From an uncultured Prevotella sp. (lineage in GTDB: Bacteria > Bacteroidota > Bacteroidia > Bacteroidales > Bacteroidaceae): a stretch of DNA of 64,000 nucleotides. The position numbers and the translations under genes were made by a program. Shown here piece by piece: positions 25,731 through 34,799 of this stretch. Positions within the stretch are counted from its first letter, which is position 1, and every line of letters begins with the position of its first letter. The stretch covers positions 1 through 64,000 of the forward strand of contig CALIZL010000048.1 of the NCBI GenBank assembly GCA_938028745.1, given 5' to 3'. The notes below the pieces were generated by a model. That model saw nothing but the letters and a program-made list of their open reading frames with translations, was not told the DNA's origin and did no database searches.

Positions 25731-27209
25731 ATGTTAACGAGTAGACAAGTTGATGGGTTAACAAGCAGACGAGTTACGAGTTAACGAGTGGGCGAGATTA
25801 CAAGTTAACAAGCTGACAAGAAAGCGAATTTGCCCAAAGTCATAGGCTTATTGCAGCGGTGTTAGCCCCAAAAGTCATCAAAAAGGCGTTGCGTTTTGTG
25901 CATAACCGGCAAGCTGTTGTTGCTATTGAGGTGCATGTTACACACAAAAAAGGAGCCGAACTTCCATCACTGGAAACCCGACCCCAACCAACAATTTAAC
26001 TTTATACCTTGACTAAGCTAACTTCTATTATCTAGAAAACCTTTTAGCCACAACTATATTAATTTGCGTCCTTGTTATCCTAAACACCAAATTGTTGGCT
26101 AAAACGTGGGAGTTAGGCTCACGCCTCGCTCCATCCAAGTATGAAAAAAAACATTTTTATTTATGGGTTCATTGTAACTTTCATTTCTTTATCTTATTAC
26201 CGCATTTCTTGCATTGCTTTCTCCTGCACACGCCCGGCAGTCTCTTCTGGGGCTTTTTTGCAGGGGTATGCTTGTTTTTTTAAGCTTCCCTCCTTCGTTA
26301 TGTCTATCTGCGAAGGGCATGCCCTATTGGGCAATGCCGTGGGTTTCGCTGTTATCCTTAGGCGTTTTGCATGTAGCGGGCTTTTGTGCTTGCCCCAACA
26401 GGCCTTTCGCCTTCTTTCCAATCATTAACTTTTCACTAGGTTCGTTAGTTCCGTTTCATTTAAGCTTATGTTTTCGATTGTATGCCTTTTAAGAAAGAAC
26501 AAGGTTGCGGGGGTAACCTGGTTAGATAAGGTACAGTTTGTATTCGGGGTTAGATAGTTCATTGATAATACGATAAGATAATGTCGTTTTCTTTGTGTCT
26601 ATGTCACCTTTCCCGCACCTGAACTTGCTCTTCTCAACGGTTTGGGCCCGAAGGCTTCGCCGTTTGTATCTTGGTTTCGCTGTAATGCACTTTAATGGTT
26701 GTTGTTGCTGTTGAAGCTTGTTTTGCAGTGGTTGACCTGCATTTGCTGGATTTGCTTTCTTCATTAGACTTTGCAAAGCAGAAAAGTTGGCGGATTGACA
26801 AGTGCCAGTGCTCTCTATTCATCCATTAATTCCGGTTTGCACTATTGAGAGATTGATGATCGAATAACCAATTAATCAAAATTTAAAAAACCAGGTTGCC
26901 CTCATCTCTCCGCCAACTGCGTTTTCAATAGGGAAAGGAAGGCCGCCGGTAGAAAAACAAAACTAAACATACTATTCAAATCCACCTTGCGGGCGGCCCC
27001 CATCTTATGATGTAAACCTTCCCTATTTTAAGGGATTTACGTCTCACAACGTTTACCCTGTTGCGTCTTTAAAGTCAAATCCAGTTTATCAACCTTATCG
27101 TTTCACAACGTTTTTCCATTAAATCTTTACGTTACTCTATCCATCATGACCAGCAGTCACTAGGGGGTTACGAGTTACATTTACAGTTCAACATTTCTCA
27201 TTCTCAGTG
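25731..27209. other. Gene-poor region with one folded element
   Basis: About 1.5 kb without a gene I can support. A 95-residue frame at 26141-26428 opens like a signal peptide but continues as low-quality sequence rich in Cys and Phe. The clearest structure is the hairpin at 26927-27027. Confidence 0.5.
26927..27027. other. Two-tier hairpin, possible structured RNA or element end
   Basis: AATAGGGAAAGG (26927-26938) pairs with CCTTCCCTATT (27017-27027) with one bulge, and inside it GGCCGCC (26941-26947) pairs perfectly with GGCGGCC (26992-26998). The loop of about 44 nt is A-rich. No promoter motif or family signature was seen. Confidence 0.4.
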
Positions 27210-27449
27210 TCAGCCATCCTGATTTTCATCGTTCAAGCTGTTTTCTTCTTTGTTATAAGGAGTGGTCTCGCTTGGCTCATCTCCCTTTTCTTTTTTCTTC
27301 TTACAATTATCAAGAAGTACTCCCAAACGTTTGTCTACTTCCGCTTCCACCATTTCTTTAATGACTTCGAGAAGTTCCACCCGTTCGTCACATTGCCGTC
27401 TGTTGTTGCTTTGACGTCTCGGTAATGGAGTATCTCGAGCACCCTTCAT
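27210..27449 (-). CDS. Small highly charged protein, unknown function
   Basis: 79 residues: an Arg-rich N-terminus (LPRRQSNNRRQ), a helix ERVELLEVIKEMVEAEVDKRLGVLL with coiled-coil spacing, a KKKKEKG patch and an acidic, Asn-rich tail. A perfect -7 element TAACTTTG lies 23-30 nt upstream, which is the main reason to trust it. The helix could mediate oligomerisation. No family recognised; it stands alone in a repeat-rich region. Confidence 0.6.
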   Translation of the reverse strand: MKGARDTPLPRRQSNNRRQCDERVELLEVIKEMVEAEVDKRLGVLLDNCKKKKEKGDEPSETTPYNKEENSLNDENQDG

Positions 27450-27471
27450 AATCGTTCGTTTTATTCGATGG

Positions 27472-27479
27472 CAAAGTTA
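27472..27479 (-). promoter_or_regulatory. -7 promoter element of the small charged protein gene
   Basis: CAAAGTTA on + is TAACTTTG on -. Transcription from about 27467, leader about 18 nt. Confidence 0.55.
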
Positions 27480-27721
27480 GGTGGTTTTTTGCCAACCATT
27501 ACTAGTAAAAACATGCAAATAAGTGTTTTTTTTGTGCACCCTCAAACAACCCCAACTTGTAATTTTTAGCAATTTGGCACTGACAGGTACCGATGAAATG
27601 GGCGTTTTTTAGTGACAGGTTTACAGTATTTAGGAACTGTTAAAATATAAAAATTGACAGATGAAAATACCTGCCTGCTGTGCCGAAAAATTGTATTTTG
27701 TGGGGTGTTTTAAAAGAAAAT

Positions 27722-27764
27722 GTCGGGCTAATCAAGCTTGTTTTACAAGCCAGACCAGCCCGAC
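27722..27764 (-). terminator. Terminator of the hybrid two-component gene
   Basis: GTCGGGCT (27722-27729) pairs with AGCCCGAC (27757-27764), with an inner GCTTG/CAAGC stem (27736-27740/27746-27750). T-rich on the - strand after the stem (the + strand before it is AAAAGAAAAT). It lies 39 nt past the stop. Confidence 0.75.
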
Positions 27765-27802
27765 GGTAAAGATTTGATTGATAAAAAGCAGCTTGTTAGG
27801 CG

Positions 27803-30610
27803 CTATTCCTTTTGCCTAACGTATTGAGTGGGCGTTATGCCACACAGGTTTTTAAATGCGCGAACAAAGTTGGAGTAGTCGCTGAAGCCGCAACGCTCGG
27901 CCACATCGCGGAAAGGCATACTGGGATTTTTGTCTATCAGCAGGCGCGCCTTGCGTATCTTCATGCGCAAGATGTAGCCCATAGGCGTACATCCCGTAAG
28001 GGCCGAGAGCTTACGATAGAACTGGCTGTACGTCATGCCCATCTTTTCGGCCACTGCCGACACCTCAATCTCGCCGCCAGCATTGAGCAACATGTACACC
28101 GTGTCGGTTGTTTTGTTGATAAATCTGCGGTCGGCTTCGCTTTGCGGTTGTTCTTCTTCCTTGTCTGTTTCTTCCAGTTTGGCGTACTTATCTCGTAGCA
28201 ATCGGCGTTGTTCAAGCAGTTTTTCAACGCGCATGCGCAGTTCGGCGCGGTTAAAAGGCTTGGCAAGATAGGCGTCGGCACCTGCTTCCAGGCCCTTCAC
28301 GCGGTCGGTTTCGGTTATCTTTGCCGTAACAACGATGATGGGGATGTGGCTCGTTACCTCGTTAGCCCTAATTCTTCGGCACACTTCCAGCCCGTCTATG
28401 CCCGGCATCATCAAGTCGGTAACAATCACATCTGGCACCATTTCTTCGGCTTTGTGCAGCCCGTCGTGTCCGTCGTGTGCGTAAATGATGGCGTATTTGT
28501 CCGACAGTTGCGAGCCGATAAAGGCTGCCACGTCCACATTGTCGTCGATAACCAGCACGCGTAGCGCATCGTCGTTGGCCGTATCGGTGTCTTCGGGCTC
28601 GTCTCCTTCGGTAGGTAAGAGGGGCTTTGGCATGTCGGCCGACTGCGGTTGGATGGGTTCTGCCTGCGATTTTGTTTGCCTGATGGGCATGTTAACGTGG
28701 AAAACACAGCCTTGCCCCACGGTGCTTTCAACGCTGATGGTGGCGTCTATCGCGTCTACAATCTGCTTTACCAAGGCCAGTCCCACGCCCGTTCCAATCT
28801 TTGCCCCATCGTTTTCGACTTGGTAAAAAGCCTCGAAGATGTGCGGAAGGCTCTCGGCAGGTATTCCTTTGCCCGTATCGCTCACGTCCATCAGCAGTCT
28901 TTGTCCGTCTGTGTGCACCTTTACGCTCACCGTTCCTTGCGGCGGCGTGTACTTAAAGGCGTTAGACAGCAGGTTGTTCATCAGCTTATTGACATAGTCG
29001 GGCACGAAATCCATCAGCACTTCGCCGCAAAGGTCGGCCGTAAAGGTCACTTCGCGCATGCGTGCATATTCGCGGTAGCTCTCAATGTTCATGGCAATTT
29101 GCGCCACGATGTTGCCGTTTCGCCATGCAGGTTCGCCCACGGCCGACTTCATTTTCGATATGTCGAGCAACTGATTGATGAGTGTCAGCAGGCTTGTTCC
29201 TTGCCTTTCGATGGTTTTTGTCTTCTCGCGCGTGTCGGCCGGCACGTTCTTGTCTTGCGATATGGCCCGACTTAGGCCGAGAATAACCGTCAATGGCGTG
29301 CGAAACTCGTGCGTGATGTTGGTAAAGAAGTTCTCGCGTAATGCGCTCATCTTCTTTAACAGCAGGTGATTGCGCTTTCGCATGCGGCCAGTGTATATCA
29401 AAGTGCCAATCAGCAGGCCCAAAACCAAGATAACCAGCGTGCCCGCATAGAGTATTCCCGTCTTTTCGCTACGTTCGGATGCCAGCTCTTCGCGGGCCTT
29501 GTTCACCTTTTCGCCCTGCATTTGGCGTTCGATGTTGAGGCTGATGCTTTGTATGCGGTTCACCTTCTCCATGTCGATAACGCTGTCTTGCATGGCACTG
29601 GCCAGCACATGGTTGGCCAATGCGGCGCGGTAGTCGCCTTGTCGTTCGTAAAGTCGGTATAGGTGGGCGTACACTTCGGCCAGATGTTCCTTCGATTTTA
29701 TCTTTTCGGCTATCGCCTTAGCACGTTGTAGGTTCTCGAAAGCCGTGTTGAAATTGCCCGTAATGTAGTCGATGCTCACCAAGGCCAGCAGTGGTTGCAG
29801 GGCGTGCCATTCGTCTTTCGAGTCGTGTAACTGTTCGTATGCCGTTTGATATTCAGTGTATGCCTTGTCGTATTCTTTGGCTTCTTGGTACATTTCGCCA
29901 AAAGCCGTGTGGCAAAGGGCAATGCCAAGCTTGTTGTTGGCGTGTCGGTTGGATGCCATCGAGCGGTGATAGTAGGCCCATGCGCTGTCTTTTTTGCCCA
30001 TGTGGTTGGCCACCGAACCCAGGTTAGCACAGTTAATGGCCTGCCCAATGTCGCTTCCCAGTTGGTGTTCGCCTTCCAATGCCTTGCGCAAAACGCTGTC
30101 GGCGCGTTTGAAGTTGCCCAAGGTCATGTAGATGTTTCCCAGTCCGTTGAGCGATTTTACATAGTTTTTTCTGGCCAGCCAACACGTGTCGCCACTCTCT
30201 TCCGTCAGTCGCAGAGCCTGATAGTGGTAGGTTTGGGCGGCATCCAGAACGCCCAGTCGGCGATAGTTGGTGCCGATATAGTTCAGTGCGAGCACCCATT
30301 CGATGGTGTCGCCCATGGCTTCGGCCTGCTTTAAGCCCTTGCTGTGCACGCGTAACGACTCTTCAAAGCGGCTTTCGTCGCGCAAAGCCTTGCCCCATTC
30401 GCGCAAGGCCACCACGCTACCCAGTTTGTTTCCTTGTTTTTCCAGTTGCGCTTGCAGCTTGGCTAAGGCCTCAATGCCTTGCGCCTGTGCCACGATGCTG
30501 TCTGCCTTGCGCCGCTCTTGGGGCGTATGGCAACGATGTCTGCCCGTGCAGGCAGCCAAAAGTAAAAGGGCTGGTAGTATAAAAAACGCCTTTCTGGCGT
30601 ATATGGCCAT
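27803..30610 (-). CDS. Hybrid two-component regulator: TPR sensor, histidine kinase, receiver, AraC domain
   Basis: About 935 residues from MAIYARKAFFILPALLLLAAC, which gives a lipoprotein-like signal with a Cys; an ATG at 30694 would add 28 residues. Counting from that upstream ATG, the periplasmic part (about 60-400) is TPR-like helices, followed by a membrane helix (414-435), a HisKA motif FFTNITHEFRTPL with His462, the ATPase boxes NLLSNAFKYTP, DTGKGIP and GTGVGLAL, a receiver with DD at 717-718, Asp760 and Lys812, and a C-terminal AraC helix-turn-helix (RDVAERCGFSDYSNFVRAFK). All catalytic residues are present. Classic polysaccharide-utilisation HTCS have beta-propeller/Y_Y_Y sensors; the TPR sensor here is a different class. 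No adjacent transporter or enzyme names its target. Confidence 0.92.
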   Translation of the reverse strand: MAIYARKAFFILPALLLLAACTGRHRCHTPQERRKADSIVAQAQGIEALAKLQAQLEKQGNKLGSVVALREWGKALRDESRFEESLRVHSKGLKQAEAMGDTIEWVLALNYIGTNYRRLGVLDAAQTYHYQALRLTEESGDTCWLARKNYVKSLNGLGNIYMTLGNFKRADSVLRKALEGEHQLGSDIGQAINCANLGSVANHMGKKDSAWAYYHRSMASNRHANNKLGIALCHTAFGEMYQEAKEYDKAYTEYQTAYEQLHDSKDEWHALQPLLALVSIDYITGNFNTAFENLQRAKAIAEKIKSKEHLAEVYAHLYRLYERQGDYRAALANHVLASAMQDSVIDMEKVNRIQSISLNIERQMQGEKVNKAREELASERSEKTGILYAGTLVILVLGLLIGTLIYTGRMRKRNHLLLKKMSALRENFFTNITHEFRTPLTVILGLSRAISQDKNVPADTREKTKTIERQGTSLLTLINQLLDISKMKSAVGEPAWRNGNIVAQIAMNIESYREYARMREVTFTADLCGEVLMDFVPDYVNKLMNNLLSNAFKYTPPQGTVSVKVHTDGQRLLMDVSDTGKGIPAESLPHIFEAFYQVENDGAKIGTGVGLALVKQIVDAIDATISVESTVGQGCVFHVNMPIRQTKSQAEPIQPQSADMPKPLLPTEGDEPEDTDTANDDALRVLVIDDNVDVAAFIGSQLSDKYAIIYAHDGHDGLHKAEEMVPDVIVTDLMMPGIDGLEVCRRIRANEVTSHIPIIVVTAKITETDRVKGLEAGADAYLAKPFNRAELRMRVEKLLEQRRLLRDKYAKLEETDKEEEQPQSEADRRFINKTTDTVYMLLNAGGEIEVSAVAEKMGMTYSQFYRKLSALTGCTPMGYILRMKIRKARLLIDKNPSMPFRDVAERCGFSDYSNFVRAFKNLCGITPTQYVRQKE

Positions 30611-30800
30611 GCGCAAACATGGCCGTGAAAAGGTAGAAGTATCCTCCATAAACGATGGGATAAATAAGCAAACCTCTGCCACAAAGCACTTCATTAAGAA
30701 AGGGATTTGACGACAATTGGGTAACCGAACGAAGGAAAAGAGTACCCTATATTGGTGATAATCTCACCCTTTTCGTACGGTGTAGCTTGTGGATTTTTTG

Positions 30801-30808
30801 CAAAAATA
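30801..30808 (-). promoter_or_regulatory. -7 promoter element of the hybrid regulator
   Basis: CAAAAATA on + is TATTTTTG on -, about 110 nt before the upstream ATG and 190 nt before the lipoprotein ATG. Confidence 0.45.
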
Positions 30809-30991
30809 CTGCTTTTATTTAACAAATGGTGCTTTGTTTTTGTTAATAGATGTTCAGTGATGGGTGCTTTTTGCTTGCAAATGTATATTTTTCTAATGGC
30901 GTTCCCTTTCAAAATCGGGGAGAAAAAGCCTTGTGTGCGCACCAAAGTTGAAAAACTTTGCTGACCGTTTAGTCCGTTAAATAAATAATCG

Positions 30992-30999
30992 TAACTTTG
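30992..30999 (+). promoter_or_regulatory. -7 promoter element before the priA leader
   Basis: TAACTTTG at 30992-30999; start near 31004, just before the folded leader at 31009-31090. Confidence 0.55.
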
Positions 31000-31008
31000 C
31001 GTTAGGTT

Positions 31009-31090
31009 TTGGGCGGCTAGCGAAATCGACTGCCGCAAAGGGTGAAATCCCTTGCGAAGAACGCCTGAACAGGACTTGCCTAGCCCCCGA
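31009..31090 (+). ncRNA. Folded leader RNA upstream of priA (cis-regulatory candidate)
   Basis: The segment closes with TTGGGCGGCTAG (31009-31020) against CTAGCCCCCGA (31080-31090), 11 pairs with a bulged C. Inside lie CGCAAAGGG (31034-31042) with CCCTTGCG (31049-31056) around a 6-nt loop, and a small CCT-GAAC-AGG hairpin (31064-31073). The helix begins about 5 nt after the predicted transcription start and ends 48 nt before the priA ATG. It does not match a riboswitch family I know by sequence. Confidence 0.5.
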
Positions 31091-31137
31091 ACGAACCGCA
31101 AGAAGAACGAAAAGAACAACGAAAAACGGCCTTGCCC

Positions 31138-33408
31138 ATGCGTTATGTAGACGTAATATTGCCCCGCCCCTTAGAGGGTTACTTCACTTATGCCATCTCC
31201 GACGAGCTGGCTACAAGGGTGAAACTGGGCGTTCGCGTGCTTGTGCCGTTCGGTTCGTCAAAAACTTGCACGGCTATGGCGGTGAGCGTGCACGATGAAA
31301 AGCCTGCGTTCGACACCAAAGCCGTGCTGCAAGTGGTAGACTCGGCACCGATGTTGCTGCCCCAACAGCTAGACCTTTGGCAATGGATAGCCCAATATTA
31401 CATGGCGCCCATCGGCGATGTGTACACTGCTGCCTTGCCTGCGGGCCTTAAAGACGAGGCGGGATGGCAGCCAAAGACCGAAGTTTACGTGGCGTTGGCC
31501 GACAATTTTCAAACCGATAAAACGCTAAACATCGCCCTCGACATGCTGCGCGGCGCGCGCCAACAGCTTAAAGCGTTCACCCATTTCCTGCAACTCACCC
31601 ACTGGGACACCTTAGAAAACAACCAAACGCAACAGCCCGTGGCCGAGATAACGCGCGTGGAACTGATGAACGAAAGCGGTGCAAGCAACGCTACCATTAA
31701 GGCTTTGGTAGACCGCGGCCTACTACGTATATATAATAAGGAGGTGGGACGACTGAATACTGGCGACACCGAACCCTGCGAAAAGCCCAAACCGCTAAGC
31801 GCGGCACAGCAAGAGGCGTACAACAGCATCGTGTTCCAGTTTCTCAAAAAGCGAGTGGTGCTGTTGCATGGCGTAACATCCAGCGGTAAAACCGAGGTGT
31901 ACATCCATCTTATCAGCAAAGCCTTGCAAGAGAAGAAACAAGTGCTTTACCTGCTGCCCGAAATAGCATTGACCGTGCAAATGACCTCGCGCCTGAAACG
32001 TGTGTTTGGTAAACGCCTGGGCATTTACCATTCGCGATACAGCGATGCCGAACGGGTGGAGATATGGAAAAAGCAACTTTCTGCCGAACCTTACGAGGTT
32101 ATACTGGGCGCAAGGAGTGCCGTGTTTCTGCCGTTTCAACGTCTTGGGCTGATCATTATCGACGAAGAGCACGAGGGAAGTTTCAAACAGCAAGACCCCG
32201 CGCCGCGTTATCATGCCCGTTCGGCGGCCATCGTGCTGGCCAACTACTATGGCGCGCAAACACTTTTGGGCACGGCAACGCCTTCGGCAGAAACTTATTA
32301 CAACGCACAAACGGGCAAGTACGGCCTTGTTGAACTTACCACGCGGTACAAAGACATTGCTCTGCCAGAGATAAAGGTGGTGGATGTGAAAGACCTTCGC
32401 CGGCGTAAGCTGATGAACGGCCCCTTTTCGCCGACCTTACTGTCTGCCGTTCGCAGTTCGTTGGAACGTGGCGAGCAAGTCATTCTGTTTCAAAACCGGC
32501 GCGGTTTTGCCCCAATGGTAGAATGTCACACCTGCGGTTGGGTGCCCAAATGCGACAATTGCGACGTGTCGCTAACGTTGCACAAGAATATGAATCAGCT
32601 TACCTGCCACTACTGCGGCTTTACCTACGCTGTGCCAACAACATGCCCCAATTGCGGCGAAACCGACTTGCGGGGGCGCGGTTATGGCACGGAAAAGATT
32701 GAAGACCAGTTTGCGCAGCTGTTTCCGGAGGCCAAAATAGCACGCATGGACCTTGACACCACGCGCACAAAAAACGCTTACGAGCGTATTATACACGACT
32801 TTTCGCAGGGCAAAACCAACGTGCTTATCGGTACGCAGATGGTTACTAAGGGGCTAGATTTCGACAAAGTGAGCGTGGTTGGCATATTAAATGCCGATGC
32901 CATGCTGAACTATCCCGACTTCAGAGCCTACGAACAGGCGTTTATGATGATGGCGCAGGTGAGCGGAAGGGCAGGCAGGAAGGGTAAACGCGGACTGGTT
33001 TTGCTGCAAACAACATCACCCGAACTGCCCGTCGTTGGTCAGGTGGTGCGCAACGATTATCAGGCGTTCTATGCCGACTTGTTGGAAGAACGCCGTTTGT
33101 TTAGGTACCCGCCGTTCTTTCGTTTGGTGTATGTCTACCTGAAACATGCCAAAGAACAGGTGGCCGAAACGGCAGGGATAGAACTGGGCAGTCGGCTGCG
33201 ACAGCTGTTTGGCGACCGCGTTCTTGGTCCCGACAAGCCTGCTGTGGCGCGTGTAAAAACGTTGCACATCCGTAAATTGGTGTTAAAGTTAGAGCCGTCG
33301 CTCAGTGGCGAGCAGGTGCGCCAATGCCTGCGATACGCCTATAACGAAATGGCGAAAGATAAAAAATATGCCACCCTGCACGTGTTTTACGATGTAGACC
33401 CGTTGTAA
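31138..33408 (+). CDS. priA: Primosomal replication protein N' (PriA helicase)
   Basis: 756 residues from MRYVDVILPRPLEGYFTY, the usual PriA opening; ATG at 31132 would add two residues. The N-terminal 3'-DNA-binding domain is followed by a helicase core with Walker A GVTSSGKTEVY, DEEHEGSFKQQDPAPRYHARS, and the zinc module CHTCGWVPKCDNCD followed by CHYCG and CPNCGETDLRGRG. Motifs V and VI include IGTQMVTKGLDFD and QVSGRAGR. It reloads the replication fork after arrest. It has a folded leader and is divergent from the hybrid regulator. Confidence 0.96.
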   Translation: MRYVDVILPRPLEGYFTYAISDELATRVKLGVRVLVPFGSSKTCTAMAVSVHDEKPAFDTKAVLQVVDSAPMLLPQQLDLWQWIAQYYMAPIGDVYTAALPAGLKDEAGWQPKTEVYVALADNFQTDKTLNIALDMLRGARQQLKAFTHFLQLTHWDTLENNQTQQPVAEITRVELMNESGASNATIKALVDRGLLRIYNKEVGRLNTGDTEPCEKPKPLSAAQQEAYNSIVFQFLKKRVVLLHGVTSSGKTEVYIHLISKALQEKKQVLYLLPEIALTVQMTSRLKRVFGKRLGIYHSRYSDAERVEIWKKQLSAEPYEVILGARSAVFLPFQRLGLIIIDEEHEGSFKQQDPAPRYHARSAAIVLANYYGAQTLLGTATPSAETYYNAQTGKYGLVELTTRYKDIALPEIKVVDVKDLRRRKLMNGPFSPTLLSAVRSSLERGEQVILFQNRRGFAPMVECHTCGWVPKCDNCDVSLTLHKNMNQLTCHYCGFTYAVPTTCPNCGETDLRGRGYGTEKIEDQFAQLFPEAKIARMDLDTTRTKNAYERIIHDFSQGKTNVLIGTQMVTKGLDFDKVSVVGILNADAMLNYPDFRAYEQAFMMMAQVSGRAGRKGKRGLVLLQTTSPELPVVGQVVRNDYQAFYADLLEERRLFRYPPFFRLVYVYLKHAKEQVAETAGIELGSRLRQLFGDRVLGPDKPAVARVKTLHIRKLVLKLEPSLSGEQVRQCLRYAYNEMAKDKKYATLHVFYDVDPL

Positions 33409-33600
33409 GGGGAGGAGTTAAGGAGTTAGTAAATAAGGAGTTAAAGGAGTTAAGAAGTTAAGGAGTTAAGCCAAATGCCTTGTTGCAGAGGGGCTAACTA
33501 CCTTGTTAACTCGTCAACTAGTAGTGGGGTTAAGCCAAATGCTTTGTTGCAGAGGGGAGAACGCTCTTATTAACTCGTCAACGATAAAGAAAAAAGGAGA
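33409..33600. repeat. AGGAGTTAAG stutter with two copies of a GCC-AAATGC module
   Basis: A run of GGAGTTAAG words is followed by two near-identical copies of a module reading TTAAGCCAAATGCYTTGTT (about 33466-33484 and 33530-33548). The reverse complement of this module appears at 35450, 35671, 39493, 42853 and 42905. Confidence 0.8.
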
Positions 33601-33608
33601 ACCATATC

Positions 33609-34616
33609 ATGGCAACAACCATAAACAACAAGGAACATTGGTGGACGGCAACGAAAGGTTTGCTGGGCCACAACAAGCGTGTGGACGGAAAGGAACTGCA
33701 AGAAGACTTCCTTAAATATATCTACGAACGGGGCAAGGAAATGACTCGTATGCAGGTAGATGAGGCCGCAAAAGACCTCGGGACCAACCGCGAAGGCATG
33801 GCCAACATCGTTGGTGCGCTGGCTTTGGCAGGCGAACTGGCCGCCAACGACACGCTCGCACTTACCGAAAAGGGTTGCATGCACGCCCTTCGGCTTATTC
33901 GCGCCCACCGCATCTACGAACAATACTTGGCCGAACACTCGGGTTATGCACCGTCCGAGTGGCACGAACGGGCACACCGCATGGAGCATCGCATCACGCC
34001 CGACGAGCAAGAGCGTATCGCCTCGTTGTTGGGCAACCCGCTTTTCGACCCTCATGGCGACCCCATACCCACGCCTTCGTTGGCCGTAGCCGACAAAGCC
34101 GCAAGCGGCGAACCCGTAGAGGCGCAGTCGTGGTGGCGGATTACGCATGTGGAAGACGACGACAAGCAGCTGTTTACGCTTATCGCCGAGAAGGGACTGA
34201 CCAAAGACTCGCTTATCTTCATCACCCAAATAGATAACTTGGCGATGCTGTTCGACTACGAGGGCGAACATTTCTCGCTGCCCGTAACAGCACTCGAGGC
34301 CATCAACATGCGCCCCGTAACACCTGCCGAGCTAGCCAGTCTGCCCGAAGTGCAGGCGCAAAGGCTAGTGCACCTAAAAGCGGGCGAGCAGGCGCGCATT
34401 GTGGGTTTGTCGCCTGCATGCCGCGGCGCACTTCGTCGTCGTCTGCTCGATTTGGGCTTCGTTAAGGGCAGTGTGGTGAGCATCGACATGCCTAGTCCGA
34501 TGGGCAATCCCATCGCTTACGTTGTTCGTGGTTCGGCCATTGCGCTAAGGCACGAACAAGCCAAGTACGTTTTGGTGCGTAAAGACCTTGTGGAGGGCGA
34601 GGGACAGCAGCAATAA
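33609..34616 (+). CDS. DtxR/MntR-type metal-dependent regulator with FeoA-like domain
   Basis: 335 residues. Residues about 25-85 form the winged helix (YERGKEMTRMQVDEAAKDLG, GMANIVGALALAGELA), followed by the DtxR metal-binding/dimerisation region with HRIYEQYLAEHSG and HERAHRMEHRI, which carries the Glu/His ligands. The C-terminal 80 residues (LKAGEQARIVGLSPACRGALRRRLLDLGFVKG) are a FeoA/SH3-like domain, and a middle part may be a further SH3-like unit. It senses Fe2+ or Mn2+ and represses metal uptake. feoB, about 20 kb away without a feoA, is an obvious candidate target, by inference only. Confidence 0.88.
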   Translation: MATTINNKEHWWTATKGLLGHNKRVDGKELQEDFLKYIYERGKEMTRMQVDEAAKDLGTNREGMANIVGALALAGELAANDTLALTEKGCMHALRLIRAHRIYEQYLAEHSGYAPSEWHERAHRMEHRITPDEQERIASLLGNPLFDPHGDPIPTPSLAVADKAASGEPVEAQSWWRITHVEDDDKQLFTLIAEKGLTKDSLIFITQIDNLAMLFDYEGEHFSLPVTALEAINMRPVTPAELASLPEVQAQRLVHLKAGEQARIVGLSPACRGALRRRLLDLGFVKGSVVSIDMPSPMGNPIAYVVRGSAIALRHEQAKYVLVRKDLVEGEGQQQ

Positions 34617-34799
34617 AGGCACAAATGGGGGATTGGCGTTGCCTGGCATGCGCTGTTGGCGTGTGCCATGCGCCCACGCTTGTTTACCAAACCGGCATGC
34701 AAGCTGTGGCTTGTAGGTATTGCAAAAGCCCGTTTCGGCATCTCTTTTCTAAATGCTCGCGATTGTTAAATGTGGTGTTTATATTTTACAAAACATGTG

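Noticed and set aside
26141..26428. 95-codon frame beginning MKKNIFIYGF like a signal peptide
   Set aside because: After 30 residues it turns into Cys- and Phe-rich text with no domain, and there is no promoter element; probably chance or decayed.
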